64,000 nucleotides of DNA, taken from positions 1 through 64,000 of the forward strand of contig JAIXTP010000035.1 in the NCBI GenBank assembly GCA_027483895.1, given 5' to 3'. The notes under the pieces are model-generated. The model saw only the letters and a program-made list of their open reading frames with translations, ran no database searches and was not told the origin of the DNA. Source of the stretch: Hyphomicrobiales bacterium (GTDB lineage Bacteria; Pseudomonadota; Alphaproteobacteria; Rhizobiales; Beijerinckiaceae). Shown here piece after piece: positions 1-8,943 of this stretch. Numbering within the stretch: position 1 is the stretch's first letter; each line of letters opens with the position of its first letter. A program made the translations under genes and the position numbers.

Positions 1-84
1 CAACGGCCGGTCCCGCACCGGCCGGTTTCAGTTTCGTCTCAGCATGCGCCCGCCGCGGCGCTCTCAAGCTCGAGGATCCGCGCC

Positions 85-252
85 ATGGCCAAGGCGACCA
101 CCATCAAGATCAAGCTCGTGTCGAGCGCCGACACCGGTTACTTCTACGTGACCAAGAAGAATTCGCGCACGATGACGGACAAGCTGACGAAGAAGAAGTA
201 CGACCCCGTCGCGAAGAAGCACGTCGAGTTCCGCGAAGCCAAGATCAAGTGA
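85..252 (+). CDS. rpmG: 50S ribosomal protein L33
   Basis: Encodes a 55-residue, Lys-rich protein starting [20 protein letters not shown] and ending FREAKIK, which matches bacterial L33, a small protein of the large ribosomal subunit near the E site. The length is the usual one for the family. It has no CXXC pairs, so it is the zinc-independent (C-minus) form. A strong hairpin terminator follows 26 bases after the stop. In many Hyphomicrobiales rpmG lies downstream of divK-pleD; here it faces divK across a 580-base gap full of repeats and no pleD is present. Confidence 0.95.
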   Translation: MAKATTIKIKLVSSADTGYFYVTKKNSRTMTDKLTKKKYDPVAKKHVEFREAKIK

Positions 253-278
253 TCGGCCGACGCACCGACGCCTGACGA

Positions 279-304
279 AGCCGCCCTTCCGGGCGGCTTT
301 TTCG
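279..304 (+). terminator. Rho-independent terminator of rpmG
   Basis: An inverted repeat (agccgccc, loop ttcc, gggcggct) is followed directly by a T run. It sits just past the rpmG stop codon in the right orientation. Confidence 0.85.
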
Positions 305-322
305 TTTCGGGCAGGCTCTATC

Positions 323-570
323 CGTCATCACGAGGAGCGGAGCGACGAAGCGATCCGGAAAATGTCGGGCTTCGAGCTCCCCGGCGACCGCCTTCTGGAT
401 TGCTTCGCTCCGCTCGCAATGACGGGGTGAAGGTCGAGTGTCATCCCGGCCGCAGCGAAGCGGAGAGCCGGGATCCAGAAAGCCTCCGCCCAAGCCCGAC
501 CGCCTTTCCGGATCCGATCGACCGTCATTGCGAGCGGAGCGAAGCAATCCAGTGAATGCCGGGCATGAGG
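323..570. repeat. Dispersed palindromic repeat cluster 1
   Basis: Contains one full type A unit (323-425), a long imperfect palindrome whose arms read ccgtcat...gaagcgatcc and ggattgcttcg...atgacgg around a 30-40 base spacer. It also has one type B unit (439-480, tgtcatcccgg...ccgggatcca) and a half type A unit (522-570). The same units recur near 2.9, 30.0, 48.7 and 61.2 kb. They are non-coding; any open frames across them are by-products of high GC. Confidence 0.85.
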
Positions 571-832
571 CGAGCAGCCGGACACGACCGCGCATGGTCG
601 CGTGTCGAGACGGCAAGATCTGGAGAGAGGTGGCCGGCCGGGCGGAACGGAGGAGGCCACTCCGAAGGCGCCCGAGCCGGCCTGACCCTACGGACCCGGG
701 AGATGCGGCGGACCCGGGCATATCCCGCAGGGTGGTCTGCGGAGCGGCCCGAAAGCCGCCCTCGACGAAAATACGATAGCGCGAACCGGCGCCGCTTGGA
801 AGCGAAAGCGAATCACCCCGGCGGAGGGCCGA
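571..832. other. GC-rich gap without a recognisable gene
   Basis: Together with the terminator and repeats this is the 580-base space between rpmG and divK. I see short direct repeats (ggacccggg at two places near 690-720) and a small stem (gcggc/gccgc near 742-757), but no tRNA, no convincing coding frame and no known RNA signature. The related position in many Hyphomicrobiales carries pleD; no remnant of it can be read here. Confidence 0.4.
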
Positions 833-1210
833 TCACTCGTTCGCGGGGCCCGCGAAATTCCTGACCGTTTCGAGGAATTTCGCCACCGAGATCGGCTTCG
901 AGAGATAGGCCTCGCAGCCCCGCGCGCGGATGCGTTCCTCGTCGCCCTTCATGGCGAACGCCGTCACGGCCACGATGGGGATGGGCCGCAACTCGGGGTC
1001 GGCCTTCAGCCACTGCATGATGTCCTCGCCCGAAATTTCAGGCAGCTGGATGTCCATGAGGATCAGGTCGGGCCGATGCTTGCGGGCGAGGTCCATGCAC
1101 TCGTGCCCGTTGGCGGTCTTCAGCGTCACATAGCCGTGCGCTTCCAGAAGATCGTTGAAAAGCTTCATGTTGAGCTCGTTGTCTTCGACGATCAGAACGG
1201 TCTTGGCCAT
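833..1210 (-). CDS. divK: DivK-type single-domain response regulator
   Basis: A 125-residue stand-alone receiver domain with no output domain. The acidic pair E9/D10, the phospho-acceptor D53 (in LMDIQLP), T83 and K105 are all present, so it should be phosphorylatable. DivK in alphaproteobacteria controls cell-cycle polarity by binding the kinases DivJ, PleC and DivL and so tuning CtrA. The ATG at 1210 gives the family length; a longer upstream reading would add an unrelated Arg-rich tail. It is divergent from the DUF3572 gene, as in many Hyphomicrobiales, but the usual partner pleD does not follow it. Assignment as DivK rather than another CheY-like protein rests on sequence and neighbourhood. 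Confidence 0.85.
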   Translation of the reverse strand: MAKTVLIVEDNELNMKLFNDLLEAHGYVTLKTANGHECMDLARKHRPDLILMDIQLPEISGEDIMQWLKADPELRPIPIVAVTAFAMKGDEERIRARGCEAYLSKPISVAKFLETVRNFAGPANE

Positions 1211-1302
1211 CGTGGTCCCGTCTCCGAGCGTCCGCCGCTCGCCCGCTTCCCTCGAAGCGCTTATAAAGCCGAGACGTTCATGAAAGACAAATCGGGTGTG
1301 CC

Positions 1303-1599
1303 ATGCGCGGCCGTCAGCGATCGGAAGAAGCCGAAGAAATCGGCATCCGGGCCTTGGGCTTTCTCGCGGGCGACCCGGAGAGGCTCGGCCGGTTCTTCGA
1401 AATGACCGGGCTTTCCCCGGCGGACATCCGCGCGGCCGCTGCCGACCCCGCCTTCTGGCTCGCAGTGCTCGATCATCTGTCGTCCGACGAAAGCCTGCTT
1501 CTGGCCTTCGCCGCCCATGAGGGTCTCGACCCGGCTTCCGTCGAACGCGCGCGCCTGAAGCTTCTGCCGCCGGGGTCCGAAGGATTGCGGGAAGGCTGA
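1303..1599 (+). CDS. DUF3572 family protein
   Basis: A 98-residue, mostly helical protein ([20 protein letters not shown], then [27 protein letters not shown]). This matches the DUF3572 family found next to divK in many Hyphomicrobiales. The function is unknown. It has no signal peptide or membrane segment. It ends 2 bases before dinB, so the two genes are very likely co-transcribed, with the promoter in the 92-base gap shared with divK. Confidence 0.75.
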   Translation: MRGRQRSEEAEEIGIRALGFLAGDPERLGRFFEMTGLSPADIRAAAADPAFWLAVLDHLSSDESLLLAFAAHEGLDPASVERARLKLLPPGSEGLREG

Positions 1600-1601
1600 G
1601 C

Positions 1602-2885
1602 ATGCCCGCGCTCTGCCGCGACTGCTGCACCGAAGCCGCGGACGACGCGGCACGCTGCCCGCATTGCCGCTCGCCGCGCATGCTGCGCCATCCCGAGCTC
1701 GGTGCGCTCTCGGTCGCGCATTTGGATTGCGACGCCTTCTACGCCTCGGTCGAAAAGCGCGACGATCCGAGCCTCGCCGACAAGCCCGTGATCGTGGGCG
1801 GCGGGCGCCGCGGCGTGGTCGCGACCTGCTGCTACGTCGCCCGCACCTACGGCATCCGCTCGGCCATGCCGATGTTCAAGGCGCTGGCGCTCTGCCCGGA
1901 CGCGACCGTGATCCGCCCCGACATGGAGAAATACGCCCGCGTCGGCCGCGAGATCCGCGGCATGATGGAAGCCCTCACGCCGCTCGTGGAGCCCGTCTCG
2001 ATCGACGAGGCCTATCTGGACCTGACCGGCACCGAACGCGCGCACGGCGCCTCCCCGGCCGTGGTGCTGGCCCGCTTCGCGCGGGAGGTCGAAAGCCGTG
2101 TCGGCGTGTCGGTCTCGGTCGGCCTGTCCTGCAACCGCTTCCTCGCCAAGATCGCGTCGGATCTCGACAAGCCGCGCGGCTTCGCCGTGATCGGCCGCAC
2201 CGAGGCCGCGACGTTTCTCGGCGACAAACCCGTCGGCATCATCCCCGGCGTCGGCCCCGTGGCACGGGAGAAGCTCGCCAAGGACGGCATCCGCACCATC
2301 GGCGACATCGCGCGCCTCGACATCAAGGATCTCGCCCGCCGCTACGGCGAGGACGGGCTGCGCCTCGCCCGACTCGCGCGCGGCGAGGACACGCGCCCCG
2401 TCTCCCCCGACCGGGAGACGAAGAGCATTTCCTCGGAAACGACGTTCGAGGCGGACATCTCCGACCCCGAGCGGCTGACGGCCGAACTTCTCGCGCTTTC
2501 GGAAAAGGTCGCCCGGCGCCTGCGCCGTGCGGAACTCTGCGGCGCATCGGTGACGCTGAAACTGAAGACCGCCGACTTCAGAACGCGGACGCGCGCCCGC
2601 TCCGGCCTGCCCCCGACCGGGCTGGCCGCCCGCATCCACGCCGCGGCGCGCGAATTGCTGGCCAAGGAAGCCGACGGGATCACCCGGTTCCGCCTGATCG
2701 GCGTCGGCGTCTCGGATCTCCGCCCCGGCACCGAGGCCGACCGCGGCGACCTCCTCGATACGGAAGTGGCGCGCACGGCGGAGGTGGAGAAGGCGCTCGA
2801 CCGCCTGCGCGGCAAATTCGGAAACGCCGCGGTTCTGCGCGGCACGGTCTTCGACGCCTTGGCCTCGAAGAACCGGAAGGGTTGA
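1602..2885 (+). CDS. dinB: DNA polymerase IV (Y-family translesion polymerase)
   Basis: A 427-residue Y-family polymerase that bypasses damaged template bases with low fidelity. The metal-binding residues D42 (in [12 protein letters not shown]) and D135/E136 (in SIDEAYLD) are intact, followed by the helix-hairpin-helix region [14 protein letters not shown] and a little-finger domain. An N-terminal extension carries five cysteines (C5, C8, C9, C19, C22) resembling a small zinc ribbon, which lies ahead of the catalytic core and is absent from E. coli DinB. No C-terminal beta-clamp peptide is obvious. It is probably transcribed with the DUF3572 gene. No LexA box is visible upstream. Confidence 0.93.
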   Translation: MPALCRDCCTEAADDAARCPHCRSPRMLRHPELGALSVAHLDCDAFYASVEKRDDPSLADKPVIVGGGRRGVVATCCYVARTYGIRSAMPMFKALALCPDATVIRPDMEKYARVGREIRGMMEALTPLVEPVSIDEAYLDLTGTERAHGASPAVVLARFAREVESRVGVSVSVGLSCNRFLAKIASDLDKPRGFAVIGRTEAATFLGDKPVGIIPGVGPVAREKLAKDGIRTIGDIARLDIKDLARRYGEDGLRLARLARGEDTRPVSPDRETKSISSETTFEADISDPERLTAELLALSEKVARRLRRAELCGASVTLKLKTADFRTRTRARSGLPPTGLAARIHAAARELLAKEADGITRFRLIGVGVSDLRPGTEADRGDLLDTEVARTAEVEKALDRLRGKFGNAAVLRGTVFDALASKNRKG

Positions 2886-2898
2886 GCCGCCCGCAGCC

Positions 2899-3181
2899 CC
2901 TCATTGCGAGGAACGCAGCGACGAAGCAATCCGGAGAATGTCGGGCATAGAGCCCTGGGCCCACCGGTCGCTGGATTGCTTCGCTACGCTCGCAATGACG
3001 GGGGGAGCGCAGCGGAGTGTCATCCCGGCCGCAGCGAAGCGGAGAGCCGGGATCCAGTAGTCCTCCGACAGGCAATCGCCGTCTTTGCGAGGAGCGAAGC
3101 GACGAAGCAATCCAGAGAATGTCGGGCATCGAGCCCACGGCAACCGCCTTCTGGATTGCTTCGCTGCGCTCGCAATGACGG
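2899..3181. repeat. Dispersed palindromic repeat cluster 2
   Basis: Two full type A units (2899-3001 and about 3083-3181) flank one type B unit (3018-3057), giving the order A-B-A. The A units share both arms and much of the spacer (gaatgtcgggcat). This fills nearly all of the 341-base gap between the convergent genes dinB and dnaE; nothing else was seen there. Confidence 0.88.
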
Positions 3182-3226
3182 GGAAGACGCGACGGGGAAG
3201 ACGCTGAAACGCGACGGGGAGCGCCC

Positions 3227-6200
3227 TCAGGCGGCCTCGACGGAAATCACGCCAGGGACGGCCTTCAGCGCGCCCGCGACCTGCGGGGTCGCGCGGTAGC
3301 CGCCGGGGAGCTTCATTTCCACCTCGCGGCCGCCGTCGTCGAGCATCAGGACGAGGATCACCTCGCCGTCGCCCTTTTCCTTCAGCCGCTCGGCCACGCT
3401 CGGGATCGGCTTCTCGTCTTTGAGGAAGATCCGCAGGGACTGCGGCAGGCGCGAGGCCGCGACGTCGAGCGGCTCGGCCGCCACGATGCGCGAGCGCACG
3501 TCCTCGCCCTCCACATTCGCTTGCAGCGTCAGCAGCACCGCACGGCCGGGCTCCAGAAGATCGCGATATTGGGCGAGGCCCTCGGAGAAGATGATCGCCT
3601 CGAACTGACCGCTCTGGTCGGAAAGCGCGAAGATGCCCATCTTCGAGCCCGATTTCGTCCGGCGTTCCTGCCGGTCGAGCACCGTCGCCGCCACGCGGCC
3701 CATGCCCGCGCCCTGCTTCACCGCGCGCACGAATTCGGCATAGCGCTGCGTGCGGAGCTTCTTGAGCACCGCGTCATACTCGTCGAGCGGATGCCCGGTG
3801 AGGAAGAAGCCGATCGCGTCGTATTCGCGCTGCAGCCGATCGGCCGGCAGCCACGGGTCGTAATGCGGAATACGCAGCGGCTCGGGCCCGCCGAGATTGC
3901 CGAAAATGTCGCCCTGCCCCGCCGCGGCCTGCTCCTGCGTGCGGTTCGCCTGCGCCACGACCGCATCGAGCGCCGCGGTCGCGCGGGCGCGGTCCGGCTC
4001 GATCTCGTCGAAGGCGCCGGCGGCGATCAGGCTTTCCAGCGTGCGCTTGTTCACCAGCCGCGGATTGAGCCGGCGGGCGAAATCGCCGAGATCGCGGAAC
4101 GGCCCCTCCCGCCGCGCGGCGATGATGCTCTCCACCGCCTGCCGGCCGACGCCCTTCACGGCCGCGAGCGCGTAGCGGATCGCGCCGTCATGCACCTCGA
4201 AGACCACGCCGGAGCGGTTGATCGAGGGCGGCTCGACGCGGATCCCGAGACGCTGGGCCTCCCTGCGGAATTCGGAAAGTTTGTCGGTGTTCGACATGTC
4301 GAGCGTCATCGACGCCGCCATGAACTCGACCGGGTGGTTCGCCTTCAGATAGGCCGTCTGGTACGAAACGACGGCATAGGCCGCCGCGTGCGACTTGTTG
4401 AAGCCGTAATCCGCGAATTTCGCGAGCAGGTCGAAGATCGAATTCGCGTCGTCGTCGGTCAGACCGCCCTCGACCGCGCCCTTCACGAAGCGCACCCGCT
4501 GGGCGTCCATCTCCGCCTTGATCTTCTTGCCCATGGCGCGACGCAGAAGATCCGCTTCGCCGAGCGAATAGCCCGACAGGATCTGCGCGATCTGCATCAC
4601 CTGTTCCTGGTAGATGATGACGCCCTGCGTCTCCTTCAGCACCGGCTCGATCTTGGGATGCGGATAATCCGGCTTTTCGAGGCCGTTCTTGCGGGCGTTG
4701 TAGACCGGGATGTTCGCCATCGGGCCCGGGCGGTAGAGCGCCACCAGCGCGATGATGTCTTCGAGCCGGTCGGCCTTCATGTCCGCCAGCGCCTTGCGCA
4801 TGCCCGCGCTTTCCACCTGGAACACGCCGACCGTCTCGCCGCGGCCCAGCATCTCGTAGGTCTTCGCGTCGTCGAGCGGGATCGCCGAGAGATCCACGAC
4901 GACGCCGCGATCCTTGATGAGCTCGACCGCCGTCTGCAGCACCGTGAGCGTCTTCAGGCCGAGGAAGTCGAACTTCACGAGGCCCGCCGGCTCCACCCAT
5001 TTCATGTTGAACTGGGTGACCGGCATGTCCGATTTCGGATCGCGGTAGAGCGGCACGATCTCGTCGAGCGGCCGGTCGCCGATCACGATGCCCGCCGCAT
5101 GGGTCGAGGCGTGGCGGTAGAGCCCTTCGAGCTTCTTCGCCACGTCGAGCATGCGCGCGACGACCGGATCCTCGTCCGAGGCTTGTTGCAGCTTCGGCTC
5201 GCCTTCGATCGCCTGCACCAGCGTGACCGGATTGGCCGGGTTCTGCGGCACGAGCTTGGTGAGCTTGTCGACCTGGCCGTAGGGCATCTGCAGCACGCGG
5301 CCGACGTCGCGCATCACGCCGCGCGCGAGCAGCGTGCCGAAGGTGATGATCTGCGCCACCCTGTCCCGGCCGTATTTGCCCTGCACGTAGCGGATCACCT
5401 CGTCGCGCCGGTCCTGACAGAAGTCGATGTCGAAGTCGGGCATCGACACGCGGTCCGGGTTCAGGAAGCGCTCGAAGAGCAGCCCGAAACGCAGGGGATC
5501 GAGATCGGTGATGGTCGTCGCCCAAGCCACGAGCGAGCCCGCGCCCGAGCCGCGGCCCGGCCCGACGGGAATGTCCTGCGCCTTCGCCCACTGGATGAAA
5601 TCCGCCACGATCAGGAAGTAGCCGGGAAACTTCATCCGCTTGATGATCGACAGCTCGTAATCGAGCCGCTTGCGGTAATCCTCTTCGGTCAGCCCCGGCG
5701 CGCAGCCATGCGCGACGAGGCGCTTGGTCAGGCCGTCATGGGCCATGCGGTCGAGCACTTCGCCCTCGTCCGCGTCGCCGTCGGTGAAGCGGGGCAGGAT
5801 CGGCTTCTGCGTGCGCGGGCGATAGGCGCAGCGCATCGCGATCTCGATCGTATTCGCCGCGGCCTCCGGAAGGTCCGCAAAGATCTCAAGCATTTCCGCC
5901 CGAGTCTTGAAGTCATGCCTCGGCGTGACGCGGCGACGCTCCTCATCGGCCACCACGCGCCCGTCGGCGATCGCGAGCAGCGCGTCATGGGCGGCGTAGT
6001 CGTCGGGCTTGGCGAAATAGGGCTCGTTGGTGCCAACGATCGGCAGGCCCGCGCGATAGGCGAGATCCAGAAGCCGCGGCTCGACGGCGCGCTCGGCGTC
6101 CAAGTCGTGACGCTGGATCTCGACATAGAGCCTGCCGCCGAAAAGCTCGGCCAGACGCTTCAGCCGCGCCTCGGCCAGATCGTCCTGCCCGAGCGCCAGC

Positions 6201-6664
6201 GCCGCATCGATCGGCCCGTCGGGGCCGCCCGTGAGGCAGATGAGCCCGTCCGACCAGCGCGCGAGATCGTCGAAGACGAGATGCGGGTCCTCGCCGGGCT
6301 CCGGGCCCAGAAAGGCCTTCGACCCGATATGCATGAGATTGGCATAGCCCTCGGCCGAGGCGGCGAGCAGCACGAGGCTCGGACGGGGCGAGAGCACCAC
6401 GGGGCCGCGCCCCGGTGCGCGGTCGTCGCCGAATTCGACCGAGAGATCGATACCGGTGATCGGCTGGATCCCGGCGCCGGACATCTTCTCCGAGAATTCG
6501 AGGGCCCCGAAGAGGTTGTTCGTATCGGTGAGCGCAAGGGCCGGCATCCGGTCCTTCAGCGCGAGCTTCTTCAGGTCGTCGATCCTGAGCGCTCCTTCGA
6601 GGAGCGAGAAGGACGAATGCACGTGCAGATGCACGAAGCCGACGTCGGACAGAATGCGACTCAC
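3227..6664 (-). CDS. dnaE: DNA polymerase III alpha subunit
   Basis: The replicative polymerase catalytic subunit, 1145 residues, normal for the family. It begins with an intact PHP domain (FVHLHVHSSFSLLEGAL, then LTDTNNLFG), followed by the type C polymerase palm with the catalytic motif MPDFDIDF. The thumb/fingers region then leads to an OB-fold C-terminal part (VAATVLDRQERRTKSGSKMG). The start is GTG at 6664 with GAGG 9 bases upstream. It lies 88 bases downstream of the 29-residue ORF on the same strand, so it may be partly expressed from the LexA-boxed promoter there. The 3' end faces repeat cluster 2. Confidence 0.96.
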   Translation of the reverse strand: MSRILSDVGFVHLHVHSSFSLLEGALRIDDLKKLALKDRMPALALTDTNNLFGALEFSEKMSGAGIQPITGIDLSVEFGDDRAPGRGPVVLSPRPSLVLLAASAEGYANLMHIGSKAFLGPEPGEDPHLVFDDLARWSDGLICLTGGPDGPIDAALALGQDDLAEARLKRLAELFGGRLYVEIQRHDLDAERAVEPRLLDLAYRAGLPIVGTNEPYFAKPDDYAAHDALLAIADGRVVADEERRRVTPRHDFKTRAEMLEIFADLPEAAANTIEIAMRCAYRPRTQKPILPRFTDGDADEGEVLDRMAHDGLTKRLVAHGCAPGLTEEDYRKRLDYELSIIKRMKFPGYFLIVADFIQWAKAQDIPVGPGRGSGAGSLVAWATTITDLDPLRFGLLFERFLNPDRVSMPDFDIDFCQDRRDEVIRYVQGKYGRDRVAQIITFGTLLARGVMRDVGRVLQMPYGQVDKLTKLVPQNPANPVTLVQAIEGEPKLQQASDEDPVVARMLDVAKKLEGLYRHASTHAAGIVIGDRPLDEIVPLYRDPKSDMPVTQFNMKWVEPAGLVKFDFLGLKTLTVLQTAVELIKDRGVVVDLSAIPLDDAKTYEMLGRGETVGVFQVESAGMRKALADMKADRLEDIIALVALYRPGPMANIPVYNARKNGLEKPDYPHPKIEPVLKETQGVIIYQEQVMQIAQILSGYSLGEADLLRRAMGKKIKAEMDAQRVRFVKGAVEGGLTDDDANSIFDLLAKFADYGFNKSHAAAYAVVSYQTAYLKANHPVEFMAASMTLDMSNTDKLSEFRREAQRLGIRVEPPSINRSGVVFEVHDGAIRYALAAVKGVGRQAVESIIAARREGPFRDLGDFARRLNPRLVNKRTLESLIAAGAFDEIEPDRARATAALDAVVAQANRTQEQAAAGQGDIFGNLGGPEPLRIPHYDPWLPADRLQREYDAIGFFLTGHPLDEYDAVLKKLRTQRYAEFVRAVKQGAGMGRVAATVLDRQERRTKSGSKMGIFALSDQSGQFEAIIFSEGLAQYRDLLEPGRAVLLTLQANVEGEDVRSRIVAAEPLDVAASRLPQSLRIFLKDEKPIPSVAERLKEKGDGEVILVLMLDDGGREVEMKLPGGYRATPQVAGALKAVPGVISVEAA

Positions 6665-6752
6665 GGGACGAGACCTCGAATGGAACCAACCCGATCATGG
6701 CGATCCGCAGGGCGGGGTCCAGAGCCCCCTGCCCCGGATCGGTGGACAATCC

Positions 6753-6842
6753 TCAGACGGCGGCTGCGAGGGCGCAGATCATCGCGACGAAGGTGCCGAT
6801 GGCGGCGAGTTCGGTGACGTCTTCGATGAGGGCGGTGACCAT
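6753..6842 (-). CDS. 29-residue membrane protein, candidate SidA-like SOS-induced division inhibitor
   Basis: Encodes 29 residues, starting MVTALIEDVTELAAIG and ending ALAAAV. It has a short acidic N-terminus and one hydrophobic segment (about residues 12-29) able to span the membrane. A good ribosome binding site (AGGAGA, 7 bases before the ATG) decides the start. A direct repeat GAAC-N7-GAAC (minus strand, 6878-6892), the LexA box form of alphaproteobacteria, lies 36-50 bases upstream of the start. Caulobacter SidA is known to be a 29-residue, SOS-induced inner membrane protein that blocks division through FtsW. The identity with SidA is inferred from size, topology and operator, not from an alignment. 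dnaE follows on the same strand. It could instead be an unrelated leader peptide. Confidence 0.62.
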   Translation of the reverse strand: MVTALIEDVTELAAIGTFVAMICALAAAV

Positions 6843-6877
6843 TGGAATGTCTCCTGAACGGCTTATGACACAACAAT

Positions 6878-6901
6878 GTTCTTGTTTTGTTCTTTTTGCA
6901 A
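6878..6901 (-). promoter_or_regulatory. LexA-type operator and candidate promoter of the 29-residue gene
   Basis: On the plus strand the box reads GTTC-ttgtttt-GTTC (6878-6892), a perfect match to the alphaproteobacterial LexA consensus GTTC-N7-GTTC. A possible -35 element TTGCAA (6896-6901) lies just upstream in the minus orientation, with a weak -10 near 6876, so the box would fall between them and repressor binding would block RNA polymerase. The surrounding stretch is unusually A/T-rich for this window. Confidence 0.65.
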
Positions 6902-6942
6902 GAAAGATCGTTCGCGGGCATTCCGAGATCGTGAATCGAATC

Positions 6943-7638
6943 TTAATCGAGCTCGACGACCACGCCGTCCCGGAGGGTCACGCGGCGGTCCATCCGGGCC
7001 GCGAGGTCGAGATTGTGGGTGGCCACCACGGCGGCCAATTGGGAGACGCGGGCGAGGCCGAGAAGCGTCTCGAAGACATGCGCCGACGTCTTGGGATCGA
7101 GGTTCCCCGTCGGCTCGTCCGCGAGCAGGATGCGCGGGCGGTTGGCCACCGCGCGCGCGATGGCGACGCGCTGCTGCTCGCCGCCCGAGAGCTCCGACGG
7201 CCGATGGCCGAGGCGCTCGCCGAGGCCGAGAAAGCCGAGGATCTCGCGGGAGCGCTGCTCCGCCTCCGCCCGCGCGAGGCCGCCGATGAGCTGCGGCATC
7301 ATCACGTTCTCGCAGGCGCTGAACTCCGGCAGCAGCCGGTGCGACTGATAGACGAAGCCGATCTCGTCGCGGCGCATGGCGGTGCGCTCGTCGTCGGCGA
7401 GCCCGGTGGTCGGGCGGGATGCGATATAGACCTCGCCCTCGTCGGGTTTCTCGAGCAGCCCCGCAAGCTGCAGCAGGGTCGACTTGCCGGTGCCGGAGGG
7501 CGCGATCAGGGCGACGGTCTGGCCGGGCCAAACGGCGAGGTCGGCCTTGCGCAGCACCTCGATCGTGCGTTCCGCATCGCTGAAGCGGCGCGCGACCTGC
7601 CAGAGAAAGAGAACGGGATGCGGGATCGCCTCGGGCAT
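6943..7638 (-). CDS. lolD: Lipoprotein-releasing ABC transporter, ATP-binding subunit LolD
   Basis: A 231-residue ABC ATPase that powers release of outer-membrane lipoproteins from the inner membrane to LolA. Walker A reads APSGTGKST (Ala in the first place, where Gly is usual), the signature is [14 protein letters not shown] and Walker B is ILLADEP. It follows the LolC/E gene by 7 bases, so the pair forms one operon downstream of proS. Confidence 0.92.
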   Translation of the reverse strand: MPEAIPHPVLFLWQVARRFSDAERTIEVLRKADLAVWPGQTVALIAPSGTGKSTLLQLAGLLEKPDEGEVYIASRPTTGLADDERTAMRRDEIGFVYQSHRLLPEFSACENVMMPQLIGGLARAEAEQRSREILGFLGLGERLGHRPSELSGGEQQRVAIARAVANRPRILLADEPTGNLDPKTSAHVFETLLGLARVSQLAAVVATHNLDLAARMDRRVTLRDGVVVELD

Positions 7639-7645
7639 GCCGTCC

Positions 7646-8938
7646 TCACTCGTACCGGAGCGCTTCGACGGGATCGAGCCGCGCGGCGCGCCAGGCGGGA
7701 TAGATCGTCGCGAGCAGGGACAGCGCGAGCGCCATGACCACGACCGTCACGACTTCTCCCGCGTCCACCTGCGAGGGCAGCCGGCTGAGGAAGTAGAACT
7801 CGGCCGGGAAGAGATTGGTGTTCGTGAGCTTCGAGAAGAAGGCGCGCAGCGATTCGACGTTGACCGCGACCAGCACCCCGAGCAGCAGGCCCGCCAGCGT
7901 GCCGACGACCCCGATCGATGCGCCGGTGATGAGGAAGATGCGAAGGATCGCGCCGCGCGTGGCGCCCATCGTCCGCAGGATCGCGATGTCCGCGCCCTTG
8001 TCCTTCACCAGCATGATCAGGCCGGACACGATGTTGAGCGCCGCCACCAGCACGATCAGCGTCAGGATCAGGAACATCACGTTCCGCTCCACCTGCAGCA
8101 CGCCGAAAAACGTCCGGTTCCGCATCCGCCAGTCGGTCACCATGATCGGCCGCTCGATCGCCGCGTCGATCGCGGCGCGTGCTTCGTCGATCCGGTCCGG
8201 ATCGCGCAGGAAGACCTCGATCGCGGTCGCGTCGCCCTCGCGGTTGAAGAAGGCCTGCGCCTCGGCGAGCGGCATGTAGACGAAGGCGGAGTCGAATTCC
8301 GACATTCCGACTTCGTAGACGGCGCGGACCGGATAGGTCTTGACCCGCGGGGCGGTGCCGAAGGGCGTCTGCGGGCCGCGCGGCGCCGTCAGCGTCAGGC
8401 CGTCGCCGGGCCGCAGCATCAGCTGCTCGGCGAGCCGCTTGCCGATCACGACGCCCTGCCCGTCGTCGAAGCCGTGCAGCGTGCCCATGCGGATATTGCC
8501 GCCGATCGAGGGCACCCGCTTGATGTCTTCCTCGCGCAGACCGCGCACGAGCACGCCGCCCGCATTGACGGGCGAGGAGGCGAGCGCCTGCCCCTCGACG
8601 AGCGGCATGGCGAGCACCACGCCGGGCAGCGCGGCGATGCGCGAGGCGACGTCCGGGTAATCGTTGAGCGGCCGTTCGAGACCCGCCACGAAGATGTGGC
8701 CGTTCACGCCGAGGATCTTGTCGACCAGTTCCTTGCGGAAGCCGTTCATCACCGAGAGCACGATGATGAGCGTCGCCACTCCCAGCATGATGCCGAGGAA
8801 GGAGAAGCCCGCGATGACCGAGATGAAGCCCTCGCGCCGCCGCGCGCGCAGATAGCGGCCCGCCACGAGCCATTCGAACGGCGCGAAGGCGCGCGAGGCG
8901 GAGAGCGGAGCGGGAGAAGCTGCGGCGCCCTCTGTCAT
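7646..8938 (-). CDS. Lipoprotein-releasing ABC transporter permease (LolC/LolE family)
   Basis: A 430-residue inner-membrane permease. One transmembrane segment lies near residues 39-63 ([17 protein letters not shown]), then a large periplasmic MacB-like domain, then three membrane segments in the C-terminal part (for example [21 protein letters not shown]), the layout of LolC/LolE. Only one permease gene is present, as in bacteria with a homodimeric LolF-type system; I therefore give no C or E symbol. The ATG at 8938 lies 5 bases after the proS stop. Confidence 0.9.
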   Translation of the reverse strand: MTEGAAASPAPLSASRAFAPFEWLVAGRYLRARRREGFISVIAGFSFLGIMLGVATLIIVLSVMNGFRKELVDKILGVNGHIFVAGLERPLNDYPDVASRIAALPGVVLAMPLVEGQALASSPVNAGGVLVRGLREEDIKRVPSIGGNIRMGTLHGFDDGQGVVIGKRLAEQLMLRPGDGLTLTAPRGPQTPFGTAPRVKTYPVRAVYEVGMSEFDSAFVYMPLAEAQAFFNREGDATAIEVFLRDPDRIDEARAAIDAAIERPIMVTDWRMRNRTFFGVLQVERNVMFLILTLIVLVAALNIVSGLIMLVKDKGADIAILRTMGATRGAILRIFLITGASIGVVGTLAGLLLGVLVAVNVESLRAFFSKLTNTNLFPAEFYFLSRLPSQVDAGEVVTVVVMALALSLLATIYPAWRAARLDPVEALRYE

Positions 8939-8943
8939 GCGTC

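Noticed and set aside
245-779. Several short frames on both strands across the first repeat cluster
   Set aside because: They translate the palindromic repeat (for example CERSEAIQ and ARSEATKQS strings), a common source of false gene calls.
3521-6817. Long open frame of about 1100 codons on the plus strand opposite dnaE
   Set aside because: It is rich in His, Arg, Asp and Leu with no motif and lies exactly antisense to dnaE, whose frame matches every family motif; long antisense frames are expected at this GC.
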